Source: Taenia hydatigena
Taxonomy: Eukaryota; Platyhelminthes; Cestoda; Cyclophyllidea; Taeniidae
NCBI GenBank assembly: GCA_036345935.2
Contig: JADWOT020000001.1
Span: 1,116,001 to 1,180,000, forward strand
Length of the DNA: 64,000 nt
Direction of reading: 5' to 3'
The first letter of the stretch is position 1; each line of letters starts with the position of its first letter. The translations under genes were made by a program, and so were the position numbers. This document shows positions 1-11,073 of the stretch, piece after piece. The notes below the pieces were generated by a model. That model had not been told where the DNA came from. It saw only the letters and a program-made list of their open reading frames with translations, and ran no database searches.

Positions 1-567
1 CAGTCATCCCCACCAGTGAAATCGCCCGCGCAGTGTCAAAAGTGCATCTACTGCAATAAAGCAGCAACTCACCTAGGACCACAACTCATCCAGCGCATTC
101 GTGACTGCACGCATGTTACGCAACGCTACTGGTACATCATCGAATTCAAAGCTGTTGCACGTCTTTCTAACTTAGGACCTCAGCCAGCACACAACCCTCA
201 ATGTCTCCTATTTGTCGTTTCATGGGAGACATGGGATGTGAAATGGCTTCATGTGAGGTAGGGTGCCTGTCTTAGGAATCCAATCCATGTGAGCAACCTC
301 CTTCCCAACCTTCATTGCAAGCAAATCACAAACATTTGAAATCGTCCTACGTGCCAACTACTGTAAACCAATAGCAGTCTTCCCACAGATTTGCAGGCTT
401 TATCCGCGCATTCACCTTTAAGGACACAGGAGTAATACCGGACGTTTACTGTGATACCTCCACCAAATCGTTGCGCCCTAAGTGACGGAATGCAGAGCTA
501 CCTAGAAGGTACCAAACCTCACTCATTCGCGACAATTCCGTTGCAGGATCGCGAAATAGACTCAGTG

Positions 568-584
568 TTTATTTCGTGTTTATT
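568..584 (-). promoter_or_regulatory. Two poly(A) signals, probable 3' end of the FnIII array gene
   Basis: Two AATAAA hexamers read on the minus strand at 573-568 and 584-579, about 145-160 bases beyond the stop of the candidate membrane-anchor exon. That spacing suits a short 3' UTR. The hexamers are seen directly; their use is inferred. The remaining sequence from 1 to 567 shows nothing recognisable as coding. Confidence 0.4.
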
Positions 585-726
585 CCAGTAGGCTTCAGTA
601 AAGCGACGCTGTGATAAGAGCACTAAAGCAGCAATAATGTACTTTACTAAGTGTAGGCCATGCTCGTATCAGCATTCTACAGATCAAGGTCACCGCCTAC
701 AAGCGCTCCGTTTGCTATAAGTGAAC

Positions 727-893
727 TTATTTTCCAGTTAGAAAGCCGTACCTTGCATATAAACACAAAATTGCAACAGAGTAAAGGACATTGAGGATGA
801 CAGTGGTAAAGAAACCGACAGGCGAATAAACCAGTGGTGCGATTAGTAGGTAGGAAGGTTGGTGGGTGAATAAAAGCATTGTAAAGCACGTCT
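727..893 (-). CDS. Candidate last exon: transmembrane anchor and short tail of the FnIII array gene
   Basis: Read on the minus strand, an acceptor ending TTTATGCAG is followed by a reading frame that enters in phase 1, which matches the phase-1 donor of the FnIII exon just upstream (A1). It encodes about 54 residues and stops at 729-727. After a short polar start comes a strongly hydrophobic stretch of roughly 30 residues (containing VGFFTTVILNVLYSVAILCLY is too long to be chance-polar; core FFTTVILNVLYSVAILC) and a short tail with Arg and Lys, the pattern of a single-pass type I membrane anchor. Poly(A) signals lie just downstream. If correct, the array gene makes a surface protein with an FnIII ectodomain and a tiny cytoplasmic tail. 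No homologue is recognised. Alternative: a chance open frame, as the acceptor has a weak pyrimidine tract. Confidence 0.42.
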
Positions 894-929
894 CTGCATA
901 AACTGTACACATTGTGAGGTGGCTAAAAC

Positions 930-1220
930 ACAACCACACACACACATGCACACTTCCCATTACCACTCGTGTCGGTGACCGGCGCCATTGTATCCACACT
1001 TCACACTCGCTCTGAACGCCTCCAGTGTGCAGAATAGTGTACACAGCATAGCCACCATTCAATCAGTGAAGCAAAACTCTTCCACAATTTGCACGATAAA
1101 TGTTAATCACTCGCATCCACTTCACGCCTTCTGCCCCATTCCAACAGGTGCACATTATTTCGTCAGAGTGAGACCATCAAACATATATCATTGTTGCAAG
1201 TGATCAGTTCAGAATATAGG
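930..1220. repeat. Diverged copy of array intron sequence (related to 2070-2330)
   Basis: Scattered matches to 2070-2330 occur in the same order, including the CA-rich start, a shared CCACTCGTGTC block and a shared CAAGTGATCAGTT-like end, at an offset of roughly 1,150 bases. It looks like the intron of an older, decayed array unit. No FnIII exon is visible with it. Confidence 0.45.
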
Positions 1221-1410
1221 AAAGTTCAAGCTGTCTACCTTAACCCAAGAAATAAGCGTCAGGAAAATAATTTGTTAAAATGAATGGCATTAACTGCCTG
1301 ACCGAACCACCCACTCCTTCAACCGATGCCTTCTGTCAAAGTGCTTGTGTCACAGAAACAGCGCATTACTACTGCCCATTCACCAAGCTTGACCAACCAC
1401 AGGGACATGA

Positions 1411-2480
1411 GTCAGCATTACTCACCTTGCATGGCAAGTGTCACGCTACCGCACACAGCTTTGCTGCAAATGTATTTCTCTGTCTCGACCATCGTGGCGA
1501 CCTCAGAGATATCAATACTTGACACCAGTTGAGCGCCTGCCAGAGACGATGATACGGCTTCCGTGGTCGCCAGTTTTGGGTGACACACTCGAACACACAC
1601 ATCGTAGGGAAGGCGTGGCAACAGACCACCAATTGTGCATTGCAAACCTTCTTTCTCTGCAGTGCAGTGTTTCCCTCCCACTCCTGCGATGTATGCAGCA
1701 TACACATCCTCTGCATCCTTGTCAGTCGGTGCCCCCCATCCCACCATCACCTCCGTGTGACCCTTCGGAGACAAGGTGATGCTGCTTGGAGCTAAAAGGT
1801 ATGAAAGTGATTGCAATCAAAGCTCAAATGTTCGAGCAGGTTCAAGTGATCACACAGTAGGTCTAAGGCATTACTCGGAACCTCGGTTCAGTGAGGGCCA
1901 ACTCTTTGTCAGTCCGCATTCCACCACACTGCTTATAACTTGCGTCACCTTCAAAACGTGTCGTGCTTCCTCCGATTGGGCTTATGGATGAAAATGTAGG
2001 CAGTTTGTTCCATTGTGGGACACGCCTCCACACATAACGTTCGCAATAAACGTTGAGCAAACACCTACAACTTCATCCACGCACGCACACTTCTCCTCAC
2101 CACTCGTGTCAGTGCCAGCGTCAACCCACTTACACCTTACACCTCACACTTCTTCCAAATGTCTGCAGCGTGTGGAGAAAAGCACACACACACACACACA
2201 ATGGCCAACACTCAGCCTATGGAAATATAATTACAAGCCTATGCGCCCGTTCCGACAGAGAGAAAGTGCATCATTGGAGTTGGAGCATATAAAATTCACA
2301 ATAATTGCAGGTGATCAGTTTGAATAACAGCTGGAACCTCAAAGCGTTCACTTTGAACTATAGATTAAAACAATGTGGAAGGCCAAATTGTCGAAATAGC
2401 CGAATACCCTCGTGGCAAAACATTGAAAACAATGCTACAGGCAAAGTAAAAAGAGGGTAGGAAAGAAATTGGGTAGGATT
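1411..2480. repeat. Near-identical tract around exon A1 (partner 5506-6575)
   Basis: About 1.07 kb containing exon A1 and part of its upstream intron matches 5506-6575 at a constant offset of 4,095 bases. By eye only a handful of substitutions occur up to about 2,390, then similarity decays gradually. To the left of 1411 the two copies diverge abruptly. It includes a (CA)n run at 2183-2200 shared with its partner. The abrupt edges inside otherwise diverged intron suggest a gene-conversion or local duplication tract rather than one old duplication. Confidence 0.75.
1426..1791 (-). CDS. FnIII domain exon, class A, copy 1 (A1)
   Basis: This 366-base exon is bounded by a TTTTAG acceptor and an AAG|GTGAGT donor and enters and leaves in phase 1, the arrangement typical of shuffled FnIII modules. 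It encodes about 122 residues. The FnIII features are an opening Ala-Pro, the core Trp in the VGW strand, and a YDVCVRVCHPK segment like the F strand. Six cysteines (after GKH, in LQC, DVC, RVC, YIC, AVC) are conserved across all classes and are unusual for FnIII, suggesting disulphide-stiffened extracellular domains. A1 differs from A2 by one noted residue (Thr to Ala after the first Cys). It is the last FnIII exon of the visible gene and sits where a class C exon would be expected from the duplicated layout. Function unknown; a secreted or surface adhesion or antigen role is inference. Confidence 0.72.
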
Positions 2481-3848
2481 GATTTGAGCGAGAAAGAATT
2501 TGTGAATGTCCACACCGCTAATGATTACACTCAAGAAAAGGAAATGTTAACGTCTTCTATACTCCTCACGACTTCATTTTTGTTTTACCGTTGAAGCAGT
2601 GGGATAAGTAATTTATATATCAATCAAAAAGAGGAGTCCATCATCATGTCATCGTATGCACCAGCATCTGCGTGTACTGCAACATTTTCCATCCACTGTG
2701 AGAAAACAACGCTTTAATCTCGGCCATACTCCCCGTCATTTGTGGCCAAGTTCACATTACTTGATCGCGGCTTGGTTCAACCTAGTGTCGCATCATTAAT
2801 GCAACAGAACTGAGGCTGCAGTGGTCACACTTCTTCCTCTCCATTGAGAATCAAACACTCTGTAATTGCCTCTGAACACCTAGCTACTGCTCACATCAAC
2901 GTCCGCGATAAAGAGGACACCCACAACATATGCTCTCATTGTCTGCAGCGCTTGCCGCAATGCACACACACTAGTCCGTCCTCAACTCTCCAAATAGGCC
3001 TCCATCACAGTTTGCATGATAACTTCTCCTTATTCACATTCATTCTCCTTCCCAGTTCGACAGGAGGTGTGTTACTCCCTCCAAGTTCGAGCTGTCTCCC
3101 GACACACGCCAACTACCACACGCGCACAGTGCAGGCACAAATTATCACCAGCACCCGCACCCAATGTCCTCATTCACTGATGGAAAACCAAGTGCTCATC
3201 TAAGTCATCACGTGTAGGCCAAATAAGGAGGCGTTTGGGGCATGACCATGTGAATGTGTGGGGAAAACACTTCTCCAATGGCGAATACAACCACAATTGA
3301 AGGAAGGAGGCACAGTGGCAATAGCAATTCAAATGAACTTAAAAATTAGTGCGATGAAGAGCAGAAAGTTTTGGATGGAAATCGCACAAAACGCGACAAG
3401 TCGGACGTGGGTGTAGGGAGCGTTGATTGCAACAGTAGCTACCTCACTAACCATAAGACAACGTTTACTAACCTCTGCATTGCGAATGAATTTAGGTTAA
3501 GTGGAATCTGTTAGCATCCACACAGCCGGGAAGCACATTTAAGGCAACTACACCACCACCTCGTCCACCCTTCCAAACAACTGCATTGCTGAGCTGCAGC
3601 GAAAACACTCTGACCACTCCCTCTAAACCACCTCGTGCACAATGCACAAAGTCACTTCACACAGCCTTTCGTCAGATTGTGATGCTCAATTCGCCTGCAC
3701 AATTGCGTGTCCCACATGGTATGCGAAATCGCTCAACTTCTCACTCACCACCTTCCGTCATATTGCTAGCACCACGGTGACACTGCACCAGCATTCCACT
3801 CTAACCAGACATACTTCGCATACAGGGCAATAAGTCGATATTTCTCAC

Positions 3849-4196
3849 CTTCCATGGGAATGACTGTGTTACCGCAGACGGCATCGCTACAAGTGTAGTT
3901 GCTAGTTTTGGCGTTTGTGACGACCTCATATGGGCCATAACTGGAGGAGGAAGATGCAGTCGTCGTGCTTGTCGGTTTCGGGTGGCAGACTCGAACGCAC
4001 ACGTTGTAGGTAATGCATGGTAAGAGGCCGTCAATCGTGCAATTTGTGCTGTTTGTGCTTGTATTGCAGTGGTGCTTTTCTTCCGCTCCCGCAACGTATG
4101 CAGCGATCACGTCCATTGTGTCAGTGTCATTCGGTGCCTTCCATGTGACTGTCACTTTGGTATGATCCTTCGGTTCCAAACTGAGGAGTTCTGGAG
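3849..4196 (-). CDS. FnIII domain exon, class B, copy 1 (B1)
   Basis: This 348-base exon, phase 1 at both ends, has a TTTCAG acceptor and an AAG|GTGAGA donor and encodes about 116 residues. It shares the class layout: opening Ala-Pro, VTVTWKAPN strand, AAYVAGAEEKHHC, a loop, then YNVCVRVCHPK and a closing pair of cysteines. The loop between the first two cysteines carries three overlapping N-glycosylation sequons (NTS, NST, NCT). B1 has a seventh cysteine where every other domain of the array has Arg (GLLPC versus GLLPR). Against B2 it differs at 11 bases within 4011-4124, nine of them changing the residue. An odd cysteine could be free or form an intermolecular bond; that is inference. Confidence 0.72.
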
Positions 4197-5505
4197 CTGA
4201 AATACAATAATATGTCCTCATAACCCCTTCTGCCTCTTTGCTCCTACCAAACTCATGGCGAGACACTGGCCACGTCGCTGTCATTGCACATGCAGGGTGA
4301 TCATGGGACTCCTTTAGACGCAGCAACCCTTCGTTCCTCGGGTCCCATCTCATCCGACTGGTTTGTGATCACGACCACACTGCAACATCTTAACTCCCGT
4401 TGGTCCTGCTTACGCAATATAACCGCATCATCACCGGCTCGAGCACAATCACTCGTATCAATGCTAAGCGTGGTCGAATTCGATGCATTGAAGGCTGTGG
4501 AGGAAAGTCTTACACGTCGTTCGTCACAAAACCCTAACACTATTTTAGTTGAGAGAAATTACGTCGCGTCAACCTACTGCCATCCTTTCTCCAACCCACC
4601 CAACTCACTTCAGCCCACGCCATTCTCTGCCACTATCTATGCTCGGCAAGCATGAGGGCTTCCTCAATCTCGAGGCGCTATTTGCATGTCGTGTGAGGCA
4701 CCCAACATGCCACAAGCTAACATCAACGCAGGAATCTAAAGCATCCTGCACAGTTCAACCCCTAGATTCATCGACAAAGCGAAAGAGAGAACGATGGTAG
4801 ATGCCATGCAACAATGAGTAAGGTAAGGAGTAGGCACAAATCTAAAAATCAAAATGGGTACAACTCTGATGCTGTTAATGAATGAAAGAAAAGCTTTGAT
4901 TCTCCACTGAGTTGGCAAGTGCATTCGAGGAACCTACATCTCCACGTCTTCTACTTCCCCCATCAGTTTCATCTCCATGCCCTCACGTCAACGCATTGGA
5001 CGCCATTCCAACGCACCTGGTGCATAATGCAGAAAGTGGTCTCACACAGACTTCGGTCAACTCGCCATGCTCAACTCTACTGCCAATTTTCGTTTCCTAC
5101 ACAAACTGCCAAATCGATGAGCATTTTACTCGTCACTTTCTGTCAGAGTGCTAGCGCTGTAATATAAATAGTCGCAATCAATTCAATGGTGATCGGCGCT
5201 AAAAGCTGTGTTCACGATTCAATGCGAAATACTTCTCGCCTGGTTGCTCAGCGTAAGCCCTTGGCGGAGCGTCTCGGTGTACGTGCGAAGCTGTGCGATC
5301 TTAACCCCATCTTACCCATCAACTTCCTACCAACGGGCACATTACTCACTCTTAACTTCTCTTCATTCTCTTTACGCAGCTTCATTGCATCACCGCCTCT
5401 CAACGCATGTGGTCGACCGACAACTTCTAGCTGGCTGTCAGTAACACAATGACAGCGTACTACCAATGCACATTCACTCGATACGATTCGCAGTCAGGAA
5501 AATAA

Positions 5506-6575
5506 GTCAGCATTGCTCACCTTGCATGGCAAGTGTCACGCTACCGCACACAGCTTTGCTGCAAATGTATTTCTCTGTCTCGACCATCGTGGCGACCTCA
5601 GAGATATCAATACTTGACACCAGTTGAGCGCCTGCCAGAGACGATGATACGGCTTCCGTGGTCGCCAGTTTTGGGTGACACACTCGAACACACACATCGT
5701 AGGGAAGGCGTGGCAACAGACCACCAATTGTGCATTGCAAACCTTCTTTCTCTGCAGCGCAGTGTTTCCCTCCCACTCCTGCGATGTATGCAGCATACAC
5801 ATCCTCTGCATCCTTGTCAGTCGGTGCCCCCCATCCCACCATCACCTCCGTGTGACCCTTCGGAGACAAGGTGATGCTGCTTGGAGCTAAAAGGTATGAA
5901 AGTGATTGCAATCAAAGCTCAAATGTTCGAGCAGGTTCAAGTGATCACACAGTAGGTCTAAGGCATTACTCGGAACCTCGGTTCAGTGAGGGCCAACTCT
6001 TTGTCAGTCCGCATTCCACCACACTGCTTATAACTTGCGTCACCTTCAAAACGTGTCGTGCTTCCTCCGATTGGGCTTATGGGTGAAAATGTAGGCAGGT
6101 TGTTCCGTTGTGGGACACGCCTCCACACATAACGTTCGCAATAAACGTTGAGCAAACACCTACAACTTCATGCATGCACGCACACTTCTCCTCACCACTC
6201 GTGTCAGTGCCAGCGTCAACCCACTTACACCTTACACCTCACACTTCTTCCAAATGTCTGCAGCGTGTGGAGAAAAGCACACACACACACACACAATGGC
6301 CAACACTCAGCCTACGGAAATATAATTACAAGCCTATGCGCCCGTTCCGACAGAGAGAAAGTGCATCATTGGAGTTGGAGCATATAAAATTCACAATAAT
6401 TGCAGGTGATCAGTTTGAATAACAGCTGGAACCTCAAAGCGTTCACTTTGAACTATAGATTAAAACAATGTGGAAGGCCAAATTGTCAAAACAACTAAAA
6501 ACCCTTGTGGCAAAACATTAAACAAAATGCTAAGTGCAAAGGAAATAGAGAGTAGGAAGGAACTTGGGAAGGATT
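5506..6575. repeat. Near-identical tract around exon A2 (partner 1411-2480)
   Basis: Counterpart of the tract around A1, at a constant offset of 4,095 bases. It lies wholly inside the 5,187-offset duplication, so three copies of this tract exist (1.4, 5.5 and 10.7 kb). It carries a shared (CA)n microsatellite at about 6278-6295. Confidence 0.72.
5521..5886 (-). CDS. FnIII domain exon, class A, copy 2 (A2)
   Basis: Same size (366 bases), phases and splice signals as A1, and practically identical to A3 5,187 bases away: the one difference noted (5852) is silent, in a His codon. It encodes a six-cysteine FnIII domain with the VGW strand and the VCVRVCHPK segment. It lies about 1.3 kb downstream, in transcription order, of exon C and 1.3 kb upstream of exon B1, so C-A-B is the apparent repeating trio. 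The near-perfect identity of A2 and A3 contrasts with the B pair. Confidence 0.75.
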
Positions 6576-6935
6576 CATTTTAGCCAATGAGAATTTGTGA
6601 ATGTCTACAACGTTAATGATTTCACCTTAGAAAAGTAAATGTTAACGTCTTCTACCCTACCCACTAAATTCATTTCTGCGTTGCCACTGAAACAATGAAA
6701 CAACTCATTTGAAAGCACCTGCAACACGATGCACGTGGTGGGTTCACTCAGTCCATGGTCTGGTTGCAATACCCAACTCAGCTATAATGCCCTTCGCCTC
6801 ATACCCGACGCAACATAGCACATGTGGTCAACGGACGCATTCTAGCAGGCTGCCAGTAACACCAAGACAGCGCTCTATCAATGCACATTCACTCGACACG
6901 AGTCGCAGTCAGGAAAATAAGTCAGCATTTCTCAC

Positions 6936-7304
6936 CTTGCATGGGAAGTGTTACACTACCACACACAGCTTTGCTGCAGATGTACTTCTCCGTTTCCTCA
7001 ACAGCGGCAACCTTAGAGAGATCACTACTTAACACCATCCGACCATCTGTGGAGGGAGAAGCTGTAGTCGTCGAGGTCGTCGTATTCGGGTGACAGAGTC
7101 GGACACACACGTTGTAGGAAATGCGTGGCAGAAGACCACCAATCGCGCATTGGGCCCCGTCCTTGTCTGTAGTGCAGTGGTGCTTTTCTTCCGCTCCAGC
7201 AACGTACGCAGCAAACACATCCACTTCATCCTTCACACTCGGCGCCTTCCATCCCACCGTCACCGCTGTATGATTTACTGCATTCAATTTGATGTCAGTT
7301 GGTG
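6936..7304 (-). CDS. FnIII domain exon, class C
   Basis: This 369-base exon has a TTTCAG acceptor and an AAG|GTGAGA donor, phase 1 at both ends, and encodes about 123 residues. It opens Ala-Pro-Thr-Asp-Ile, has the VTVGWKAP strand, shares AAYVAGAEEKHHC with class B and EKYICSKAVCGSV with class A, so it looks intermediate between the two. All six conserved cysteines are present. Only one copy is visible; the second would start just inside the gap at 12057, because the duplicated sequence stops about 70 bases short of it. The product is the same unnamed FnIII-repeat protein. Confidence 0.72.
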
Positions 7305-8131
7305 CTGAAAGATGTGAAGGTGATTAGTAGTGAAACGCCTCATGTCTATTTGCTCTACACAACTAATGGAGGAGCGTCCCATCATGCCATCTTATGCACC
7401 ACACTTTCCGTGTGCATTCCACGCATTTCGGTATACTCCTTCACTGTCACACAACAACACTTCAGCTAGCACCCCATCTTACCCATCAACTTTGTACCAT
7501 TGGGCATGTCACGCTATCGTAACTTTTGTTGAATCAGTTCACGCAATCTTAATTACATCCACACCTCCAAACACACACGCTTGCCTCTGCATGCCTTCAC
7601 GACGTATTTTACGGAAAACAGAATGATCGACAAATGGTCGAACAGGTTCAATTCACCTCACAGTACTTCTCAAACATCACTCGCAACCTCGATTCTGTGA
7701 GGACCAACACGTTGTCGGTCGGTGTTCCCCCACACTGCTCATATCTTGCTTCACCTTCAAAACGTATCGTGCATTCTTCGATTGGGCTTATATGTAGGCA
7801 GGTAGGCATTTAGTTGCATTGTGAGATACGCCTCCACACAAAGCAGTCACAATGAATCCTAAGTAAGACAACTACTACTTAATGCATGCACACACACACA
7901 TCCCATTATCACTCCAGTATGAACGCATTTACACCTCAAACAATGGCCACCACTTAAACACCATCACATTACATGATCGCGGCTTGTGTCAACCTAGTGA
8001 GGCTGCAATGGTCACATTTTTTCCTGCATATTGAGAATCAAACACTCTGTAATCGCCTCTGAACACCATGCTACTGCTCGCATTAACGCCTGCGATAAAG
8101 AGGACACCCACAACACTTGTTCTCATTATCT
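7305..8131. other. Array intron between exons C and B2, diverged from the other unit
   Basis: No coding signal is seen. Parts match 2620-2670 (GAGGAG...CATCATG-like block at 7365-7410) and 2745-2945 (7950-8131) with many differences and with sequence missing from the other unit. This is the older, unconverted part of the duplication and marks the left limit of the near-identical segment. Confidence 0.5.
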
Positions 8132-9035
8132 GCAGCGCTTGCCGCAATGCACACACACTAGTCCGTCCTCAACTCTCCAAATAGGCCTCCATCACAGTTT
8201 GCATGATAACTTCTCCTGATTCACATTCATTCTCCTTCCCAGTTCGACAGGAGGTGTGTTACTCCCTCCAAGTTCGAGCTGTCTCCCGACACACGCCAAC
8301 TACCACACGCGCACAGTGCAGGCACAAATTATCACCAGCACCCGCACCCAATGTCCTCATTCACTGATGGAAAACCAAGTGCTCATCTAAGTCATCACGT
8401 GTAGGCCAAATAAGGAGGCGTTTGGGGCATGACCATGTGAATGTGTGGGGAAAACACTTCTCCAATGGCGAATACAACCACAATTGAAGGAAGGAGGCAC
8501 AGTGGCAATAGCAATTCAAATGAACTTAAAAATTAGTGCGATGAAGAGCAGAAAGTTTTGGATGGAAATCGCACAAAACGCGACAAGTCGGACGTGGGTG
8601 TAGGGAGCGTTGATTGCAACAGTAGCTACCTCACTAACCATAAGACAACGTTTACTAACCTCTGCATTGCGAATGAATTTAGGTTAAGTGGAATCTGTTA
8701 GCATCCACACAGCCGGGAAGCACATTTAAGGCAACTACACCACCACCTCGTCCACCCTTCCAAACAACTGCATTGCTGAGCTGCAGCGAAAACACTCTGA
8801 CCACTCCCTCTAAACCACCTCGTGCACAATGCACAAAGTCACTTCACACAGCCTTTCGTCAGATTGTGATGCTCAATTCGCCTGCACAATTGCGTGTCCC
8901 ACATGGTATGCGAAATCGCTCAACTTCTCACTCACCACCTTCCGTCATATTGCTAGCACCACGGTGACACTGCACCAACATTCCACTCTAACCAGACATA
9001 CTTCGCATACAGGGCAATAAGTCGATATTTCTCAC

Positions 9036-9383
9036 CTTCCATGGGAATGACTGTGTTACCGCAGACGGCATCGCTACAAGTGTAGTTGCTAGTTTTGGCG
9101 TTTGTGACGACCTCATATGGGCCATAACTGGAGGAGGAAGATGCAGTCGTCGTGCTTGTCGGTTTCGGGTGGCAGACTCGAACGCACACGTTGTAGGGAA
9201 TGCGTGGTAAGAGACCGTCAATCATGCAATTTTTGCTGCTTGCGTTTGTAGTGCAGTGGTGCTTTTCTTCCGCTCCCGCAACGTATGCAGCAATCACGTC
9301 CATTGTGTCAATGTCATTCGGTGCCTTCCATGTGACTGTCACTTTGGTATGATCCTTCGGTTCCAAACTGAGGAGTTCTGGAG
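9036..9383 (-). CDS. FnIII domain exon, class B, copy 2 (B2)
   Basis: Same length, phases and splice signals as B1, encoding a six-cysteine FnIII domain. At 4011, 4017, 4027 and 4064 (B1 coordinates) B2 carries the base also seen in exon C, so B2 looks closer to the ancestral state and B1 derived or converted. The loop between the first two cysteines keeps one sequon (NAS) instead of three, and the residue after GLLP is Arg, as in classes A and C. Flanking introns are practically identical to those of B1. Confidence 0.72.
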
Positions 9384-10707
9384 CTGAAATACAATAATAT
9401 GTCCTCATAACCCCTTCTGCCTCTTTGCTCCTACCAAACTCATGGCGAGACACTGGCCACGTCGCTGTCATTGCACATGCAGGGTGATCATGGGACTCCT
9501 TTAGACGCAGCAACCCTTCGTTCCTCGGGTCCCATCTCATCCGACTGGTTTGTGATCACGACCACACTGCAACATCTTAACTCCCGTTGGTCCTGCTTAC
9601 GCAATATAACCGCATCATCACCGGCTCGAGCACAATCACTCGTATCAATGCTAAGCGTGGTCGAATTCGATGCATTGAAGGCTGTGGAGGAAAGTCTTAC
9701 ACGTCGTTCGTCACAAAACCCTAACACTATTTTAGTTGAGAGAAATTACGTCGCGTCAACCTACTGCCATCCTTTCTCCAACCCACCCAACTCACTTCAG
9801 CCCACGCCATTCTCTGCCACTATCTATGCTCGGCAAGCATGAGGGCTTCCTCAATCTCGAGGCGCTATTTGCATGTCGTGTGAGGCACCCAACATGCCAC
9901 AAGCTAACATCAACGCAGGAATCTAAAGCATCCTGCACAGTTCAACCCCTAGATTCATCGACAAAGCGAAAGAGAGAACGATGGTAGATGCCATGCAACA
10001 ATGAGTAAGGTAAGGAGTAGGCACAAATCTAAAAATCAAAATGGGTACAACTCTGATGCTGTTAATGAATGAAAGAAAAGCTTTGATTCTCCACTGAGTT
10101 GGCAAGTGCATTCGAGGAACCTACATCTCCACGTCTTCTACTTCCCCCATCAGTTTCATCTCCATGCCCTCACGTCAACGCATTGGACGCCATTCCAACG
10201 CACCTGGTGCATAATGCAGAAAGTGGTCTCACACAGACTTCGGTCAACTCGCCATGCTCAACTCTACTGCCAATTTTCGTTTCCTACACAAACTGCCAAA
10301 TCGATGAGCATTTTACTCGTCACTTTCTGTCAGAGTGCTAGCGCTGTAATATAAATAGTCGCAATCAATTCAATGGTGATCGGCGCTAAAAGCTGTGTTC
10401 ACGATTCAATGCGAAATACTTCTCGCCTGGTTGCTCAGCGTAAGCCCTTGGCGGAGCGTCTCGGTGTACGTGCGAAGCTGTGCGATCTTAACCCCATCTT
10501 ACCCATCAACTTCCTACCAACGGGCACATTACTCACTCTTAACTTCTCTTCATTCTCTTTACGCAGCTTCATTGCATCACCGCCTCTCAACGCATGTGGT
10601 CGACCGACAACTTCTAGCTGGCTGTCAGTAACACAATGACAGCGTACTACCAATGCACATTCACTCGATACGATTCGCAGTCAGGAAAATAAGTCAGCAT
10701 TGCTCAC

Positions 10708-11073
10708 CTTGCATGGCAAGTGTCACGCTACCGCACACAGCTTTGCTGCAAATGTATTTCTCTGTCTCGACCATCGTGGCGACCTCAGAGATATCAATAC
10801 TTGACACCAGTTGAGCGCCTGCCAGAGACGATGATACGGCTTCCGTGGTCGCCAGTTTTGGGTGACACACTCGAACACACACATCGTAGGGAAGGCGTGG
10901 CAACAGACCACCAATTGTGCATTGCAAACCTTCTTTCTCTGCAGCGCAGTGTTTCCCTCCCACTCCTGCGATGTATGCAGCATACACATCCTCTGCATCC
11001 TTGTCAGTCGGTGCCCCCCATCCCACCATCACCTCCGTATGACCCTTCGGAGACAAGGTGATGCTGCTTGGAG
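10708..11073 (-). CDS. FnIII domain exon, class A, copy 3 (A3)
   Basis: The most 5' FnIII exon that can be read. It is a 366-base, phase 1-1 exon encoding the same six-cysteine domain as A2, differing by a silent change at 11039. Upstream exons, including the signal peptide and start codon expected for a surface protein, are not seen; about 1 kb of duplicated intron precedes it before the assembly gap. Confidence 0.75.

Larger units (their letters stand above)
2945..6868. repeat. Tandem segmental duplication, copy 1 (partner 8132-12056)
   Basis: At least 3.92 kb carries exons B1 and A2 and is repeated at an offset of 5,187 bases. Reading the two side by side shows single differences at 3031, 3791 and 5852 plus a cluster of 11 between 4011 and 4124. 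Left of about 2945 the copies become clearly diverged. The right edge is not seen because copy 2 ends at an assembly gap. Introns are as conserved as exons, so the duplication is recent, or one copy is an uncollapsed haplotype. Confidence 0.85.
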
